Of a stretch of 64,000 nt of DNA, positions 49,294 to 60,900 are shown in pieces. The position numbers and the translations under genes were made by a program. The notes under the pieces were generated by a model, which did no database searches, was not told the DNA's origin, and saw only the letters and a list, made by a program, of their open reading frames with translations. The DNA is taken from NCBI GenBank assembly GCA_903832735.1, contig CAILCO010000069.1:1-64000 (forward strand), given 5' to 3'. Each line of letters opens with the position of its first letter. The first letter of the stretch is position 1. Source of the stretch: an uncultured Sterolibacterium sp. (GTDB lineage Bacteria; Pseudomonadota; Gammaproteobacteria; Burkholderiales; Rhodocyclaceae).

Positions 49294-50523
49294 TCAAAAA
49301 TTCTTCCCGAACCAAGAGCGCATCCGCGCCAGGACCTGCTTGAAGCTCGTGGTACCTTGCACCTTGAGTCCGCGCTTTTTCTGCGCCATACCTTCCAGCA
49401 TCAGTCCCATCGCCGTCGAATAGCGCGGATTGCGCACGATGTCCTTGAGGTTGCCGTCGTAGTGAGGCATACCGAGCTTGACCGTGTTGTGGAAGATCTC
49501 CTCGCCGAGTTGGACCATGCCGGGCATCGCGGACGCCCCGCCGGTCAGCACGATGCCGGCGCGCAGCAGACGCTCGTAGCCGCACTTCCTCAACTCGTCC
49601 TGCACTTTCTGGAATATTTCCTCGGCGCGCGGCTGAATCACGCCTGCCAGCGTCTGCCGCGACAACTGGGTAGATGGGCGGTCGCCGACGCCGGGCACCT
49701 CGATCATTTCCCCCGCGTCGGCCATTTGATGCAGCGCGACGCCGTAGCGGATCTTGATTTCCTCGGCATCCTGGGTCGAGGTGCGCAAGGCGATGGCGAT
49801 GTCATTGGTGATCTGGTCGCCGGCGATGGCGATCACCGCCGTGTGGCGTATCGCGCCCTGGCTGAACACGGCGATGTCGGTGGTGCCGCCGCCGATGTCC
49901 ACCAGGCAGACGCCGACATCGGTCTCGTCGTCGGTGAGCACGGCATGGCCCGAGGCCAGCGGCTGCAGCACCAGGTCGACCACTTCGAGGCCGCAGCGAT
50001 GCACGCACTTGACGATGTTCTGCACCGAGGTGACGGCGCCGGTGACGATATGCACCCGCACTTCGAGGCGCTTCGCGTCCATGCCGATCGGTTCCTTGAC
50101 GCCGTCCTGACCATCGACGATGAACTCCTGGACCAGGGTGTGGAGGATCTGGTCGTCGGCCGAGATCGGCGTCGCATTGGCCGCCTCGATGGCGCGCTCG
50201 ACATCGAGTTGCGTCACTTCCTTCTCGCGCACCACGGCCATGCCGTCGGAATCCTTGCTCTTGATATGGCTGCCGGCAATGCCGGTATAGACTTCCTTCA
50301 CCTTGCAGTCGGCCATCAGCTCCACTTCCTGGATGGCGCGCGAGATGGCATTCACCGTTGCTTCGATATTGACCACCACGCCCTTCTTCAGGCCGCGCGA
50401 CTCCTGGCTGCCGATGCCCAGGATGGACAGCTTCCCTTCCGCCGTCAGTTCTCCGACGATGGCGAAGATCTTCGACGTGCCGATGTCGAGGCCGACGATC
50501 AGATCCTTGGTTTCCTTGCTCAT
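49294..50523 (-). CDS. ftsA: Cell division protein FtsA
   Basis: A 409-residue actin-like protein that tethers FtsZ to the membrane. The nucleotide-binding LIVGLDIGTSK, the 1C subdomain (about residues 85-165), DIGGGTTDIAVF and LTGGASAMPG are present. The C-terminal amphipathic helix (SFKQVLARMRSWFGKNF) is the membrane-targeting sequence. ATG 50523 gives the family N-terminus MSKETKDLIVG; an earlier start at 50553 would overlap ftsQ. Confidence 0.97.
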   Translation of the reverse strand: MSKETKDLIVGLDIGTSKIFAIVGELTAEGKLSILGIGSQESRGLKKGVVVNIEATVNAISRAIQEVELMADCKVKEVYTGIAGSHIKSKDSDGMAVVREKEVTQLDVERAIEAANATPISADDQILHTLVQEFIVDGQDGVKEPIGMDAKRLEVRVHIVTGAVTSVQNIVKCVHRCGLEVVDLVLQPLASGHAVLTDDETDVGVCLVDIGGGTTDIAVFSQGAIRHTAVIAIAGDQITNDIAIALRTSTQDAEEIKIRYGVALHQMADAGEMIEVPGVGDRPSTQLSRQTLAGVIQPRAEEIFQKVQDELRKCGYERLLRAGIVLTGGASAMPGMVQLGEEIFHNTVKLGMPHYDGNLKDIVRNPRYSTAMGLMLEGMAQKKRGLKVQGTTSFKQVLARMRSWFGKNF

Positions 50524-50545
50524 GAGTTGCCTGGGAATAGCTTGT

Positions 50546-51373
50546 TCATGCATTGCCTTTATCGTGATGACCGGAGCGCAGCGCGAAGCCGTTGGGATAG
50601 CGCATGTCGATCGCGGCGATGGGAGTTTGCAGACGCGCCTTGAGCGCGCCGTAAGTGCCGACGAAACGGGAGAGGCGTTCTTCTATCGGGTATTTCGGCT
50701 GATCGCGACCGAGTTCCAGGACCAGTCCGTCGTCCAGCCGCAACTGCCACGCCTGGCGCGGCGACAACGCCACCACGCGCGGCGTGCGCTGGAGCGGCAG
50801 GAGCAAGGCCGAGAATTGCTGGTAGCGCGAGAGCAGCAGCGCCGCGCTGCCTTCCGGACCGGCGAGCAGGGGCAAGGCCGCCTGCGCCGCGGTAAGCGGA
50901 GCGACAAATACCTCGCCATGACCATTGACCAGGCGCGCTTCGTCCGTACCATGCAGCCAGCGGGCGGCGGCGGCATGCTCCTCTATCGTCACTTCGATGC
51001 CGTCGGGCCAATGGCGCCGCACCGAAGCGTGACGAACCCAGGCCTGCTGCTCGATCGCGCCGCGCACGCTGTCGAGATTCACGGTGAAGAAATTGCCGGC
51101 GAGCGAACTGCGCGCCGCGTACTCGATCTGGGCCCGGGTCACTTGTACCGGCGCATTCATCACCAGCACCTGGCGCAGCGGAAAAAACGGCAGACGGGTC
51201 ACTTGCAGCAGCATCGCCCAGAGCAACGCGGCGCCGCCCAGAAGCAGCAGCACATCGGCGATCAGGGTCAGCAACTGCGGCCGGTCCCAGATGCCATCCG
51301 GCGCTTGCGCCGCCGCCCTGGCCTGGCGCCGCGCCTTCGCGTCTTTCCGGTTGAGGCTGCCGAATTTAGCCAA
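50546..51373 (-). CDS. ftsQ: Cell division protein FtsQ
   Basis: A 275-residue bitopic inner-membrane protein of the divisome. A basic N-terminal tail rich in Arg and Ala precedes one membrane helix (about residues 38-58). A POTRA domain follows (about 66-135, with FPLRQVLVMNA and EQQAWVRHASVRRHWPDGIEV), then the FtsQ beta domain. It overlaps the ddlB end by eight bases. Confidence 0.95.
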   Translation of the reverse strand: MAKFGSLNRKDAKARRQARAAAQAPDGIWDRPQLLTLIADVLLLLGGAALLWAMLLQVTRLPFFPLRQVLVMNAPVQVTRAQIEYAARSSLAGNFFTVNLDSVRGAIEQQAWVRHASVRRHWPDGIEVTIEEHAAAARWLHGTDEARLVNGHGEVFVAPLTAAQAALPLLAGPEGSAALLLSRYQQFSALLLPLQRTPRVVALSPRQAWQLRLDDGLVLELGRDQPKYPIEERLSRFVGTYGALKARLQTPIAAIDMRYPNGFALRSGHHDKGNA

Positions 51374-52277
51374 GGCGGGCCTCCGCCAGTATGCCCAGCG
51401 CCAGTTCTGAGAAACTCATGCCGGCGGCGCGCGCCGCCATCGGCACCAGCGAGTGGTCGGTCATGCCCGGCACGGTATTCATTTCGAGCAGAAAGAATCG
51501 CCCGTCCGGCCGCAGTATCAGATCCAGGCGCCCCCAACCGCGACAGCCGAGCGCGCGAAATGCCGCGAGGCAGACGCGGTGGATCTCCGCCGCTATCTCC
51601 GGCGCGATGGGAGCGGGACAGTGATAGCGCACCGCATCGGTGAAATACTTGTTGTGATAATCGTAGGCGCCTTGCGGTGCGTCGATGCGCACCAGGGGCA
51701 GGACCCGCTCGCCCAGAAACGCCGCCGTCAGTTCCTGGCCGGCCACGAATTCCTCGGCCAGCACCAGCGGATCGTAGCCGGCCGCAGCCGCATAGGCCGG
51801 CGCCATGGCGGCGAGACTATCGACCCGGCTCACCCCGAGCGAAGAGCCCTCCCGCGCCGGTTTGACGATCAGGGGCAGGCCCAGTTCATCGGCGACCTTC
51901 GCCAGGTCCGTTTGACGATCGAGCATCTGATAACGCGGCGAAGGCAAGCCGCTAGCGAGCCAGATCATCTTGCTGCGCCACTTGTCCATGGCGATGGCGG
52001 AGGCCATGACGCCGCTGCCGGTGTACGGAATAGCCAGTGTTTCCAGCGCCCCCTGCACCGTGCCATCCTCGCCGTAGCGCCCATGCAAGGCGATGAAGGC
52101 GCGGGCGTAGCCTTCCGTTTTCAGGTCCCAGAGGTTCCGCGCCGACGGATCGAAGGCATGGGCGTCCACGCCCTCGCGCAGCAACGCGGCGAGTACCGCC
52201 TTGCCCGAGAGCAGGGAAATTTCCCGCTCCGCCGATGATCCGCCCATCAATACCGCCACCTTGCCAAAGTCATTCAT
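51366..52277 (-). CDS. ddlB: D-alanine-D-alanine ligase
   Basis: A 303-residue ATP-grasp ligase that makes the D-Ala-D-Ala dipeptide of the peptidoglycan stem. The VLMGGSSAEREISLLSG start, ALHGRYGEDGTVQG, VKPAREGSSLGVSRV, and FFLLEMNTVPGMTDHSL are the usual substrate and metal sites. It overlaps murB by eight bases and ftsQ by eight bases, so translation is coupled. Confidence 0.97.
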   Translation of the reverse strand: MNDFGKVAVLMGGSSAEREISLLSGKAVLAALLREGVDAHAFDPSARNLWDLKTEGYARAFIALHGRYGEDGTVQGALETLAIPYTGSGVMASAIAMDKWRSKMIWLASGLPSPRYQMLDRQTDLAKVADELGLPLIVKPAREGSSLGVSRVDSLAAMAPAYAAAAGYDPLVLAEEFVAGQELTAAFLGERVLPLVRIDAPQGAYDYHNKYFTDAVRYHCPAPIAPEIAAEIHRVCLAAFRALGCRGWGRLDLILRPDGRFFLLEMNTVPGMTDHSLVPMAARAAGMSFSELALGILAEARLG

Positions 52278-53196
52278 TGCGCAATCTTTCCCCGACTATC
52301 CGCACTTCGCGCCGCAATTCCACGCCGAATTTTTCGCCCACCACGTCCCTGACATGGTCGATTAGCATTTCTATCTCACTGGCCGTCGCCGCGCTGTCCG
52401 AATTAACGATGAAATTGCTGTGCATTTCCGAGACTCGCGCGCCGCCGATGGTGCAGCCCTTCAGCCCGGCCGCCTCGATCAGTCGGGCGGCATGATCGCC
52501 GGGCGGGTTGCGGAATACCGAACCGGCATTGGCCAGGGACAGCGGCTGGCTCTTGATGCGGCTCTCCAGCAAGGCCCGGATGCGCTCCCGGGCGGCCGGG
52601 CCATCGCCCGGGGGGAAACGCAGCCAGGCTCCGGCGAACCATTCGTCGCAGGCGGCGTTGAGGCCGACATGCCGATAGGCGACGCTGAACTCGGAGGGAT
52701 TGCGCTCGATCAATGCGCCGTGACGATCGACCATCAGGAGTTTTTCCACGAAGTCCCAGGTCTCATGGCCGTAGCATCCGGCGTTCATCGCCAGGGCACC
52801 GCCGACGGTGCCCGGCACGCCGGCGAGAAACTCGGCATCGGAGAAGTCGTGGTTGGCGGCAAAGCGCGCGAGTTTGGGGCTCGCCACGCCGGCCTCGGCA
52901 TAGATCAGGCCGGACGCTTCCAGGCGCAGCGTTTTCAATGCGCCGTGGGTGAACACTGCGGTGCCGTCGAAGCCGCCGTCGCGCACCAGGAGGTTGCTGC
53001 CCAGACCGACGAAGAGCAGCGGTTCGTCATGGCGCAGGTTGTGCAGGAATGCGCCCAGGTCATCGCGGTCGGCGGGGAAATAGGCCCGCGCGATCGCACC
53101 GCCGGCACGCCACGAGACATGTTGCGCCATCGCCAGATCGACGCGGAACTCGCCGCGCAGTGGCATTTTCGCCGTGGGGGGAGTGACGGGAGTCAT
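52270..53196 (-). CDS. murB: UDP-N-acetylenolpyruvoylglucosamine reductase
   Basis: A 308-residue FAD enzyme that reduces the enolpyruvyl group to make UDP-MurNAc. The FAD domain holds [32 protein letters not shown] and [19 protein letters not shown]. The C-terminal part holds [20 protein letters not shown] and EMHSNFIVN. This is the shorter type II-like arrangement of MurB. It overlaps murC by four bases (ATGA). Confidence 0.96.
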   Translation of the reverse strand: MTPVTPPTAKMPLRGEFRVDLAMAQHVSWRAGGAIARAYFPADRDDLGAFLHNLRHDEPLLFVGLGSNLLVRDGGFDGTAVFTHGALKTLRLEASGLIYAEAGVASPKLARFAANHDFSDAEFLAGVPGTVGGALAMNAGCYGHETWDFVEKLLMVDRHGALIERNPSEFSVAYRHVGLNAACDEWFAGAWLRFPPGDGPAARERIRALLESRIKSQPLSLANAGSVFRNPPGDHAARLIEAAGLKGCTIGGARVSEMHSNFIVNSDSAATASEIEMLIDHVRDVVGEKFGVELRREVRIVGERLRNE

Positions 53197-54587
53197 TGCT
53201 TAGTCAGCACCAGTTTTCCCGCCACGGCACCGATCGATCCGGCGCCCATGGTGATCACCACGTCGCCGTCGCGCGCGGCGTCCTTGATCATCTGCGGCAT
53301 GGCCGCGATGTCATCGACGAACAACGGTTCGACCTTGCCGGCGACGCGAATTGCCCGCACCAGCGCGCGGGCGTCCGCCGCGACGATCGGCGCCTCGCCT
53401 GCGGCATAGACCTCGGCCAGCAACAGGCTGTCGATGCTCGAAAGCACCTTGACGAAATCCTCGAAGCAATCCCGGGTCCGGCTGTAGCGGTGCGGCTGAA
53501 AGGCCAGCACCAGGCGCCGCCCCGGGAAGGCGCCGCGCGCCGCGGCGAGCGTCGCCCGCATCTCCGCCGGGTGATGGCCGTAATCGTCGATCAGAGTGAA
53601 GCTGCCGCCGGCCTCGAGGGGGATCTCGCCGTAACGCTGGAAGCGCCGGCCGACGCCCTTGAACTCGGCCAGAGCCTTGATGATCGCCGCATCGGCCACG
53701 CCCACTTCGCTGGCCACGGCGATCGCCGCGAGGGCGTTTTGCACGTTATGCAGGCCCGGCAGATTGAGCGTCACCGGAAAGCGGCTGAGACTGCCGTTTT
53801 CGCGCACGCAATCGAAACGCATCAGGCCGCCGTCCACCGCCACATTCTCGGCGCGGACGTTGGCCTGGGCCGAGAGGCCGTAGCGCACGATCTGTTTCGA
53901 CACTTGCGGCATGATCTCGCAGAGGTTGGCATCGTCGGCGCAAAGCACGGCGACGCCGTAGAACGGCAGATGCTGAAGAAACTCGACGAAGGCCTGCTTG
54001 AGCCGGTTGAAATCGTGGCCGTAGGTCTCCATGTGATCGGCATCGATGTTGGTGACGACGGCGATCACCGGCTGCAGGTGGAGAAACGAGGCATCCGACT
54101 CGTCGGCCTCGGCGACCAGGAACTCGCCTTGGCCCAGGCGCGCATTGGCACCGGCCGAGTTCAGCCGGCCGCCGATGACGAAGGTCGGATCGAGACCGCC
54201 TTCGGCCAGGATGCTGGCGATCAGGCTGGTCGTGGTGGTCTTGCCATGGGTGCCGGCCACGGCAATGCCCTGCTTCAGGCGCATCAATTCGGCGAGCATC
54301 AGGGCACGCGGCACCACCGGTATGCCTTTTTCGCGAGCCGCCAGGACTTCCGGATTGTCCGCCCGGACCGCCGTGGAAACGACGACGGCATCAACGCCGG
54401 CGATGTTTTCGCGCGCATGGCCCAGGGCGATACTCACGCCCAGCGCCGCCAGGCGCCGGCTGGCGGCGCTGTCGGCGAGATCGGAGCCGCTCACCTGATA
54501 GCCCTGGTTCACCAGCACTTCGGCAATGCCGCTCATGCCCGAACCGCCGATACCGACGAAATGTATCCGTTGGATCTTATGTTTCAT
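53193..54587 (-). CDS. murC: UDP-N-acetylmuramate-L-alanine ligase
   Basis: A 464-residue Mur ligase that adds L-Ala to UDP-MurNAc. It shows [18 protein letters not shown] at the start, the ATP loop [22 protein letters not shown], and the C-terminal [14 protein letters not shown] and FQPHRYSRT. The start region is unusual: ATG 54587 has no clear ribosome site and sits between the arms of a perfect 17-base inverted repeat. It is overlapped by the stop of a short ORF whose beginning resembles the murC start. Confidence 0.96.
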   Translation of the reverse strand: MKHKIQRIHFVGIGGSGMSGIAEVLVNQGYQVSGSDLADSAASRRLAALGVSIALGHARENIAGVDAVVVSTAVRADNPEVLAAREKGIPVVPRALMLAELMRLKQGIAVAGTHGKTTTTSLIASILAEGGLDPTFVIGGRLNSAGANARLGQGEFLVAEADESDASFLHLQPVIAVVTNIDADHMETYGHDFNRLKQAFVEFLQHLPFYGVAVLCADDANLCEIMPQVSKQIVRYGLSAQANVRAENVAVDGGLMRFDCVRENGSLSRFPVTLNLPGLHNVQNALAAIAVASEVGVADAAIIKALAEFKGVGRRFQRYGEIPLEAGGSFTLIDDYGHHPAEMRATLAAARGAFPGRRLVLAFQPHRYSRTRDCFEDFVKVLSSIDSLLLAEVYAAGEAPIVAADARALVRAIRVAGKVEPLFVDDIAAMPQMIKDAARDGDVVITMGAGSIGAVAGKLVLTKQ

Positions 54588-54612
54588 GGCGTGTCTCGTC
54601 GGTATCGGCGGT
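54543..54612. repeat. Perfect 17-bp inverted repeat around the murC start
   Basis: ACCGCCGATACCGACGA (54543-54559) and TCGTCGGTATCGGCGGT (54596-54612) are exact reverse complements, 36 bases apart. The loop contains the murC start codon. One arm lies inside murC codons 10-15 and the other upstream. Two further hairpins lie just upstream, with an 8-bp stem (54613-54631) and a 10-bp stem (54649-54672). In mRNA these would compete with or present the murC start. Confidence 0.9.
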
Positions 54613-54708
54613 GCGCGGCGTTTCGCCGCGCTGCCGCCCCATGCAGGCGAGCACGCGCCTGCGCGCGTGCTCAGCGACTACATGAATGCGCTGGATGTTA
54701 TGTTTCAT
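54577..54708 (-). CDS. Short ORF derived from a murC start duplication (possible coupling peptide or pseudogene)
   Basis: A 43-residue ORF. Its ATG overlaps the murG stop (ATGA), as murC normally does, and its TAA lies 11 bases into murC. Twenty-eight of its first 34 bases match the murC beginning, giving [11 protein letters not shown] against [11 protein letters not shown]. After that it runs through two strong hairpins and has no murC similarity. It is best read as a broken murC 5' end left by a local duplication. It may still serve to couple translation from murG to murC. Confidence 0.6.
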   Translation of the reverse strand: MKHNIQRIHVVAEHARRRVLACMGRQRGETPRTADTDETRHET

Positions 54709-55769
54709 AGCTCGCCTTTCGCCAACTCCATGCACGCCCGGGCCACCGTCGCGGTGGCGTCGGGCCTGGCCAGTTCGCGCGCCTTCTCGGCCATTTGCAG
54801 CAATTGGCCGCGCGTCAGGTTACGCATCAGGGACAGCGTCTGCGGCGTCATTTCGTCCTGCGGCAACAGGATCGCGGCGCCGGCATTGGCCAGGAAGCGC
54901 GCGTTGGCGCTCTGGTGATCGTCGACCGCATGGGGGAAAGGCACCAGGATGCTGGCCACCCCTGCGGCGGCCAGCTCGGCGACGGTCAGCGCGCCGGCGC
55001 GGCAGATGACCAGATCGGCCCATTCGTAGGCGCCGGCCATGTCCTCGATGAAGGCGACGCAGTTGGCGGCCAGCCCGGCCGCCGCGTAGTTGCATTTGAG
55101 CTCCTCGAGATGTTTTCCGCCCGACTGGTGCACGACCTGCGGCCGATCCCCCTCAGCCAGCAGCGCCAGCGCCTTGGGCACCTGCTCGTTGAGCACGGCG
55201 GCGCCGAGGCTGCCGCCCAGTACCAGCAGATGCAAGGGGCCCTCGCGACCAGCGAAGCGCTGTGCCGGCTCTGGCAATGCGGCGATCTCGGAGCGCAACG
55301 GGTTGCCGACCCATACTCCCTTCGCCAGCGTCCCGGGGAAACCGGTCAGGACCCGGTCGGCCAGGCCCGACAGGACTCGGTTGGCCAGCCCCGCCACGGA
55401 GTTCTGCTCATGCAGCACCAGCGGCCTGCGCGCAAGCGCCGCCATCACGCCGCCGGGGAAACTGATGAAGCCGCCCATGCCAAGCACGACGTCGGGGCGG
55501 ATCCGCGCCAGCGCCCTGCCCGCCTGCCAGAACGCGGCAAGCAGATTGAAGGGCAGCATCAGTTTGCGCATCAACCCCTTGCCGCGCAGCGCGGCAAAGC
55601 GCAAGGGCACCAGTTCGTAGCGACGCGCTGGCACCAGTTGGGCCTCCATGCCGTCGGGATTGCCCAGCCAGAGTACGCGCCAGTCCCGATCCCGGACATA
55701 ATCGGCGACCGCCAGACCGGGAAAGATGTGGCCGCCTGTACCTCCGGCCATGATCAGCAGGGTCTTCAT
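54705..55769 (-). CDS. murG: Undecaprenyldiphospho-muramoylpentapeptide beta-N-acetylglucosaminyltransferase
   Basis: A 354-residue GT28 enzyme on the cytoplasmic membrane face that converts lipid I to lipid II. The [17 protein letters not shown] and [14 protein letters not shown] loops, [25 protein letters not shown] and [17 protein letters not shown] match the family. ATG 55769 overlaps the ftsW stop by four bases. Confidence 0.98.
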   Translation of the reverse strand: MKTLLIMAGGTGGHIFPGLAVADYVRDRDWRVLWLGNPDGMEAQLVPARRYELVPLRFAALRGKGLMRKLMLPFNLLAAFWQAGRALARIRPDVVLGMGGFISFPGGVMAALARRPLVLHEQNSVAGLANRVLSGLADRVLTGFPGTLAKGVWVGNPLRSEIAALPEPAQRFAGREGPLHLLVLGGSLGAAVLNEQVPKALALLAEGDRPQVVHQSGGKHLEELKCNYAAAGLAANCVAFIEDMAGAYEWADLVICRAGALTVAELAAAGVASILVPFPHAVDDHQSANARFLANAGAAILLPQDEMTPQTLSLMRNLTRGQLLQMAEKARELARPDATATVARACMELAKGEL

Positions 55770-56916
55770 AGGCGCAACCCGCGCAGCAGCAAGCGGTTCT
55801 CGTAATCCACCCGCGCCAGGATCGCCAGGGCGACGCAGTTGGCGACAATTCCCGATCCGCCGAAACTCATCAGCGGCAGGGTCAGGCCCTTGGTCGGCAA
55901 CAGGCCCATGTTGACGCCCATGTTGATGAACGCCTGGACGCCGATCCAGATGCCGATGCCCTGCGCCACCAGCCCGGCATAGAGGCGGTCGAGCGTCAGT
56001 GCCTGGCGGCCGATGACGAAGGAGCGCTGGACGATCAGGGCGAACAGGGCGATCACCGTGACGACGCCGAAGAAGCCAAGTTCCTCGGCGATCACCGCGA
56101 GCAGGAAGTCGGTGTGCGCCTCGGGCAGATAGAACAGCTTCTCGACGCTGGCGCCCAGGCCCACGCCCAGCCATTCGCCGCGACCGAAGGCGATCAGGGC
56201 GTGGGACAGCTGGTAGCCACGGCCATAGGCGTCCTGCCAGGGATCCATGAAGCCGAAGATGCGCTCTCGGCGGTACGGCGAAACCCAGATCAGGATGACG
56301 AAGCCGACCAGCAGCACCACCACCAGCGCGCTGAACAGCCGGGCATTGATGCCGCCCAGGAAGAGGATGCCGATGGCGATGCAAACGATCACCACGAAGG
56401 CGCCGAAATCGGGCTCCTTGAGCAGCAGGCCGCCGACCAGCAGCATGACCACCGCCATCGGCACGAAGGCGCGACGGAACGAATCCATGTCGGCGATCTT
56501 GCGCGTCGTGTAGTCCGCGGCGTAGAGCACCACGAACAGCTTGGTCAGTTCCGAAGGCTGGAGGCTGACCGGACCCAGGGGCAGCCAGCGTTGCGCACCA
56601 TTCACCGACCGGCCGACATGGGGCACCAGCACCACCAGCAGCAGCGCGAAGCTGGCGACGAACAGCCAGGGCGCGGCCTGCTGCCAGACGCGCAGCGGGA
56701 TCTGGAAGGCCATCGCGCCGACGATCAGGCCGATGCTCAGGAACACGCCATGACGGATCAGAAAATAGGCGGACTGCGAGCCGGTAAAGCGGCTCCCCTC
56801 GGCCGTGGCGATCGACGCCGAGTACACCATCACCAAGCCGAACAAGAGCAAGGCCAGCGCCGGCCAGATCAGCCAGGCGTCCAGTTCCTGGGGCGCCGCC
56901 GGCGACGCCGGGCGCA

Positions 56917-56920
<4 letters not shown>
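55766..56920 (-). CDS. ftsW: Peptidoglycan glycosyltransferase FtsW
   Basis: A 384-residue SEDS-family polytopic membrane protein that polymerises septal glycan strands with FtsI. About ten membrane segments are visible. The [19 protein letters not shown] loop, [30 protein letters not shown] and [15 protein letters not shown] are the SEDS signatures. The gene overlaps both murG and murD by four bases. Confidence 0.97.
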
Positions 56921-58307
<1,387 letters not shown>

Positions 58308-58311
<4 letters not shown>

Positions 58312-59462
58312 CGTATCTTCATCGTCGACAGGCCGAACAGCACCAGCATGATGGTGATGATCCAGAACCTGACCACCACCTGGGTCTCTTTCCAGCCCGA
58401 GAGTTCGAAGTGGTGGTGCAGCGGCGCCATGCGGAAGATGCGCTTGCCCCCGGTCCATTTGAAATAGACCACCTGGAGCATCACCGAGAGCGTCTCCGCG
58501 ACGAAGACGCCGCCCATGATGAACAGCACGATCTCCTGGCGGACGATCACCGCCACCGTGCCGAGCGCGGCGCCGAGCGCCAGCGCGCCGACATCGCCCA
58601 TGAACACCTCGGCGGGATAGGCGTTGAACCAGAGGAAGCCCAGTCCGGCGCCGGCCATGGCGCCGCAGAACACGGTCAACTCGCCCGCGCCGGGGATATA
58701 GGGCAGCAGCAGGTAGCGCGAATAGATCGAGGAGCCGGCGACGTAGGCGAAGATGCCCAGTGCCGCACCGACCATCACCGTCGGCATGATCGCCAGACCG
58801 TCCAGTCCGTCCGTGAGATTCACCGCATTGCTCGCGCCGACGATGACGCAATAGGTCAGCGCGATGAAGCCGAAGACGCCCAGCGGATAGGACACGCTCT
58901 TGAAGAAGGGCACGATCAGATCGGCTTTCGGCGGCAGGTTGATGTTGAAGCCGCTCTGCAGCCAAGCCCAGAATAGATCGATGAAACGCGCGTTGTCATG
59001 GGCCGATACCGAGAAGGCGAGATACACGGCGGCGACCAGGCCGATCAGGGATTGCCAGAAAAGCTTCTTCCGCGCCGAGAGCCCCTTGGGGTTGCGCTGC
59101 ACCACCTTGCGCCAGTCATCGACCCAGCCGATCACCCCGAAGCCCAGCGTCACCAGCAGCACGATCCAGATGAAGCGATTGGACAGATCGCTCCACAACA
59201 GGGTACTCACCGCCATCGAGATCAGGATCAGGGCGCCGCCCATGGTCGGCGTGCCGCTCTTGATCAGATGGCTTTGCGGACCATCGTCGCGCACCGACTG
59301 GCCGATCTTCTTGGCGGTGAGCCAGCGGATCACCATCGGGCCGAACAGGAAGGAAATGCCGAGCGAGGTCAGCGTGGCCAGAACCGCGCGCAGGGTGATG
59401 TAGCCGAAGACGTTGAAGGCGCGGATATCCTTGGCCAACCATAGGGCGAGATCAAGCAACAT
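58308..59462 (-). CDS. mraY: Phospho-N-acetylmuramoyl-pentapeptide transferase
   Basis: A 384-residue polytopic enzyme that attaches the muramoyl pentapeptide to undecaprenyl phosphate, giving lipid I. About ten membrane segments are seen. [50 protein letters not shown] and [19 protein letters not shown] are the conserved catalytic blocks. ATG 59462 gives the family N-terminus; it overlaps the murF end by 11 bases. Confidence 0.98.
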
Positions 59463-60900
59463 GCGTATCCCCTTCCTGCTCCGTGATGGCGTCCGCCACG
59501 CGCTCCATCCGCATGAAGCGCGAGCCCTTGACCAATACCGTCGTCTGCGCATCGAGCAACGGCCGCAGGGCCGCGATCAGGGCGGCAACGCTTTTGAAAT
59601 GGCTGCCGCCGCTGTCGAAATTGCGCACCGCGGTTGCCGCCTGTTCGCCCAGCGCCAGTAGCCGGTCTACGCCCATGCTCTTGGCGTAACCGCCGATTTC
59701 GTCGTGGAATTGCGCCGCAGCCTCGCCCACCTCGCCCATGTCGCCGAGGACGAAGATTTTCTTCCCCGGCTGTGCCGCCAGGACCTCGATCGCAGCGCGC
59801 ATCGAGTCGGGATTGGCGTTGTAGCTGTCATCGATCAGGGTCGCGCCATGGAGCGCCGGCCGCCGCTGCAAGCGGCCCTTGGTGCCGGCATAGCCGGACA
59901 GGCCGGCGACCACCGCGGCGAGACCGGCGCCGGCGGCAAGGCAGGCCGCCGTCGCGGCCAGCGCATTCTGCGCATTGTGGCGGCCGGGCACCGACAATTC
60001 GACTTCCGCCGTCCCAGCGGAGGTGACCAACTGCAGCAGGCCGCCGAAGCCGCGGGGGAGGTAGCGTCCGGTAACCTGGGCCGCAACTTGGGCCGAGACC
60101 TCCGGACCCGACGACTCCAGAGCGAAGCCGATCAGCCGATGGCGCCCGGCCAATTCGCGCCACAGACCGGCATGCGGATCGTCGAGGTTGATCACAGCGC
60201 TGCCGCCGGGGCTGAGCCCGGCGAAGATCTCGCCCTTGGCCTGCGCCACCGCGGTCAAGCCGCCCAGCCCGGCCAGGTGGGCGCGCTGGGCGTTGGTGAT
60301 CACGGCCACGGTCGGCCGCGCGATGTTGGCAAGATAGTGAATTTCGCCCGGATGGTTCATGCCCATCTCGATCACCGCCACGCGATGGCGCTCGCGCATG
60401 CGGAGCAGCATCAGCGGCATGCCGATGTCGTTGTTGAGATTGCCCTCCGTCGCCAGCACGCTTGCTGCTGCGCCCGGCTCGCCGTCTCGGCCGTCTCGTT
60501 TCGCCTGTTCGCGGAGTATCGCGGCGCACATCTCCTTGACCGTGGTCTTGCCGTTGCTGCCGGTGATGGCGATCAGCGGCAACTCGAAGCGGCCGCGCCA
60601 GCCGGCGGCGAGATCGCCGAGCGCAAGACGGCAGTCGGCGACGACCAGGAGCGGCAGGCTGCCGGCCGCTTCTGCGTGTTTGGCCAGCCAGGCCGAGTCC
60701 ACCATCGCGGCGGCTGCGCCCTGCTGCAATGCGCCGAGGACAAATTCATGACCGTCGAAATGCTCGCCCCTGAGCGCGATGAACAACTCGCCGGTCCTGA
60801 GCGCGCGGCTGTCGGTCGTAACGCCGTCGAAGGCCGCGCCGGCCGGCAGATTGACGACGCGGCCGGCGGTGAACTGCGCCGCTTCCAGGAAGGGCATCAT
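59452..60900 (-). CDS. murF: UDP-N-acetylmuramoyl-tripeptide-D-alanyl-D-alanine ligase
   Basis: A 482-residue Mur ligase that adds D-Ala-D-Ala to the stem peptide. It shows [25 protein letters not shown], the ATP loop [41 protein letters not shown] and the late [17 protein letters not shown] and VLGDMGEVG blocks. Two adjacent ATGs start the gene; the first overlaps the murE stop (ATGA). Confidence 0.97.
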   Translation of the reverse strand: MMPFLEAAQFTAGRVVNLPAGAAFDGVTTDSRALRTGELFIALRGEHFDGHEFVLGALQQGAAAAMVDSAWLAKHAEAAGSLPLLVVADCRLALGDLAAGWRGRFELPLIAITGSNGKTTVKEMCAAILREQAKRDGRDGEPGAAASVLATEGNLNNDIGMPLMLLRMRERHRVAVIEMGMNHPGEIHYLANIARPTVAVITNAQRAHLAGLGGLTAVAQAKGEIFAGLSPGGSAVINLDDPHAGLWRELAGRHRLIGFALESSGPEVSAQVAAQVTGRYLPRGFGGLLQLVTSAGTAEVELSVPGRHNAQNALAATAACLAAGAGLAAVVAGLSGYAGTKGRLQRRPALHGATLIDDSYNANPDSMRAAIEVLAAQPGKKIFVLGDMGEVGEAAAQFHDEIGGYAKSMGVDRLLALGEQAATAVRNFDSGGSHFKSVAALIAALRPLLDAQTTVLVKGSRFMRMERVADAITEQEGDTHVA

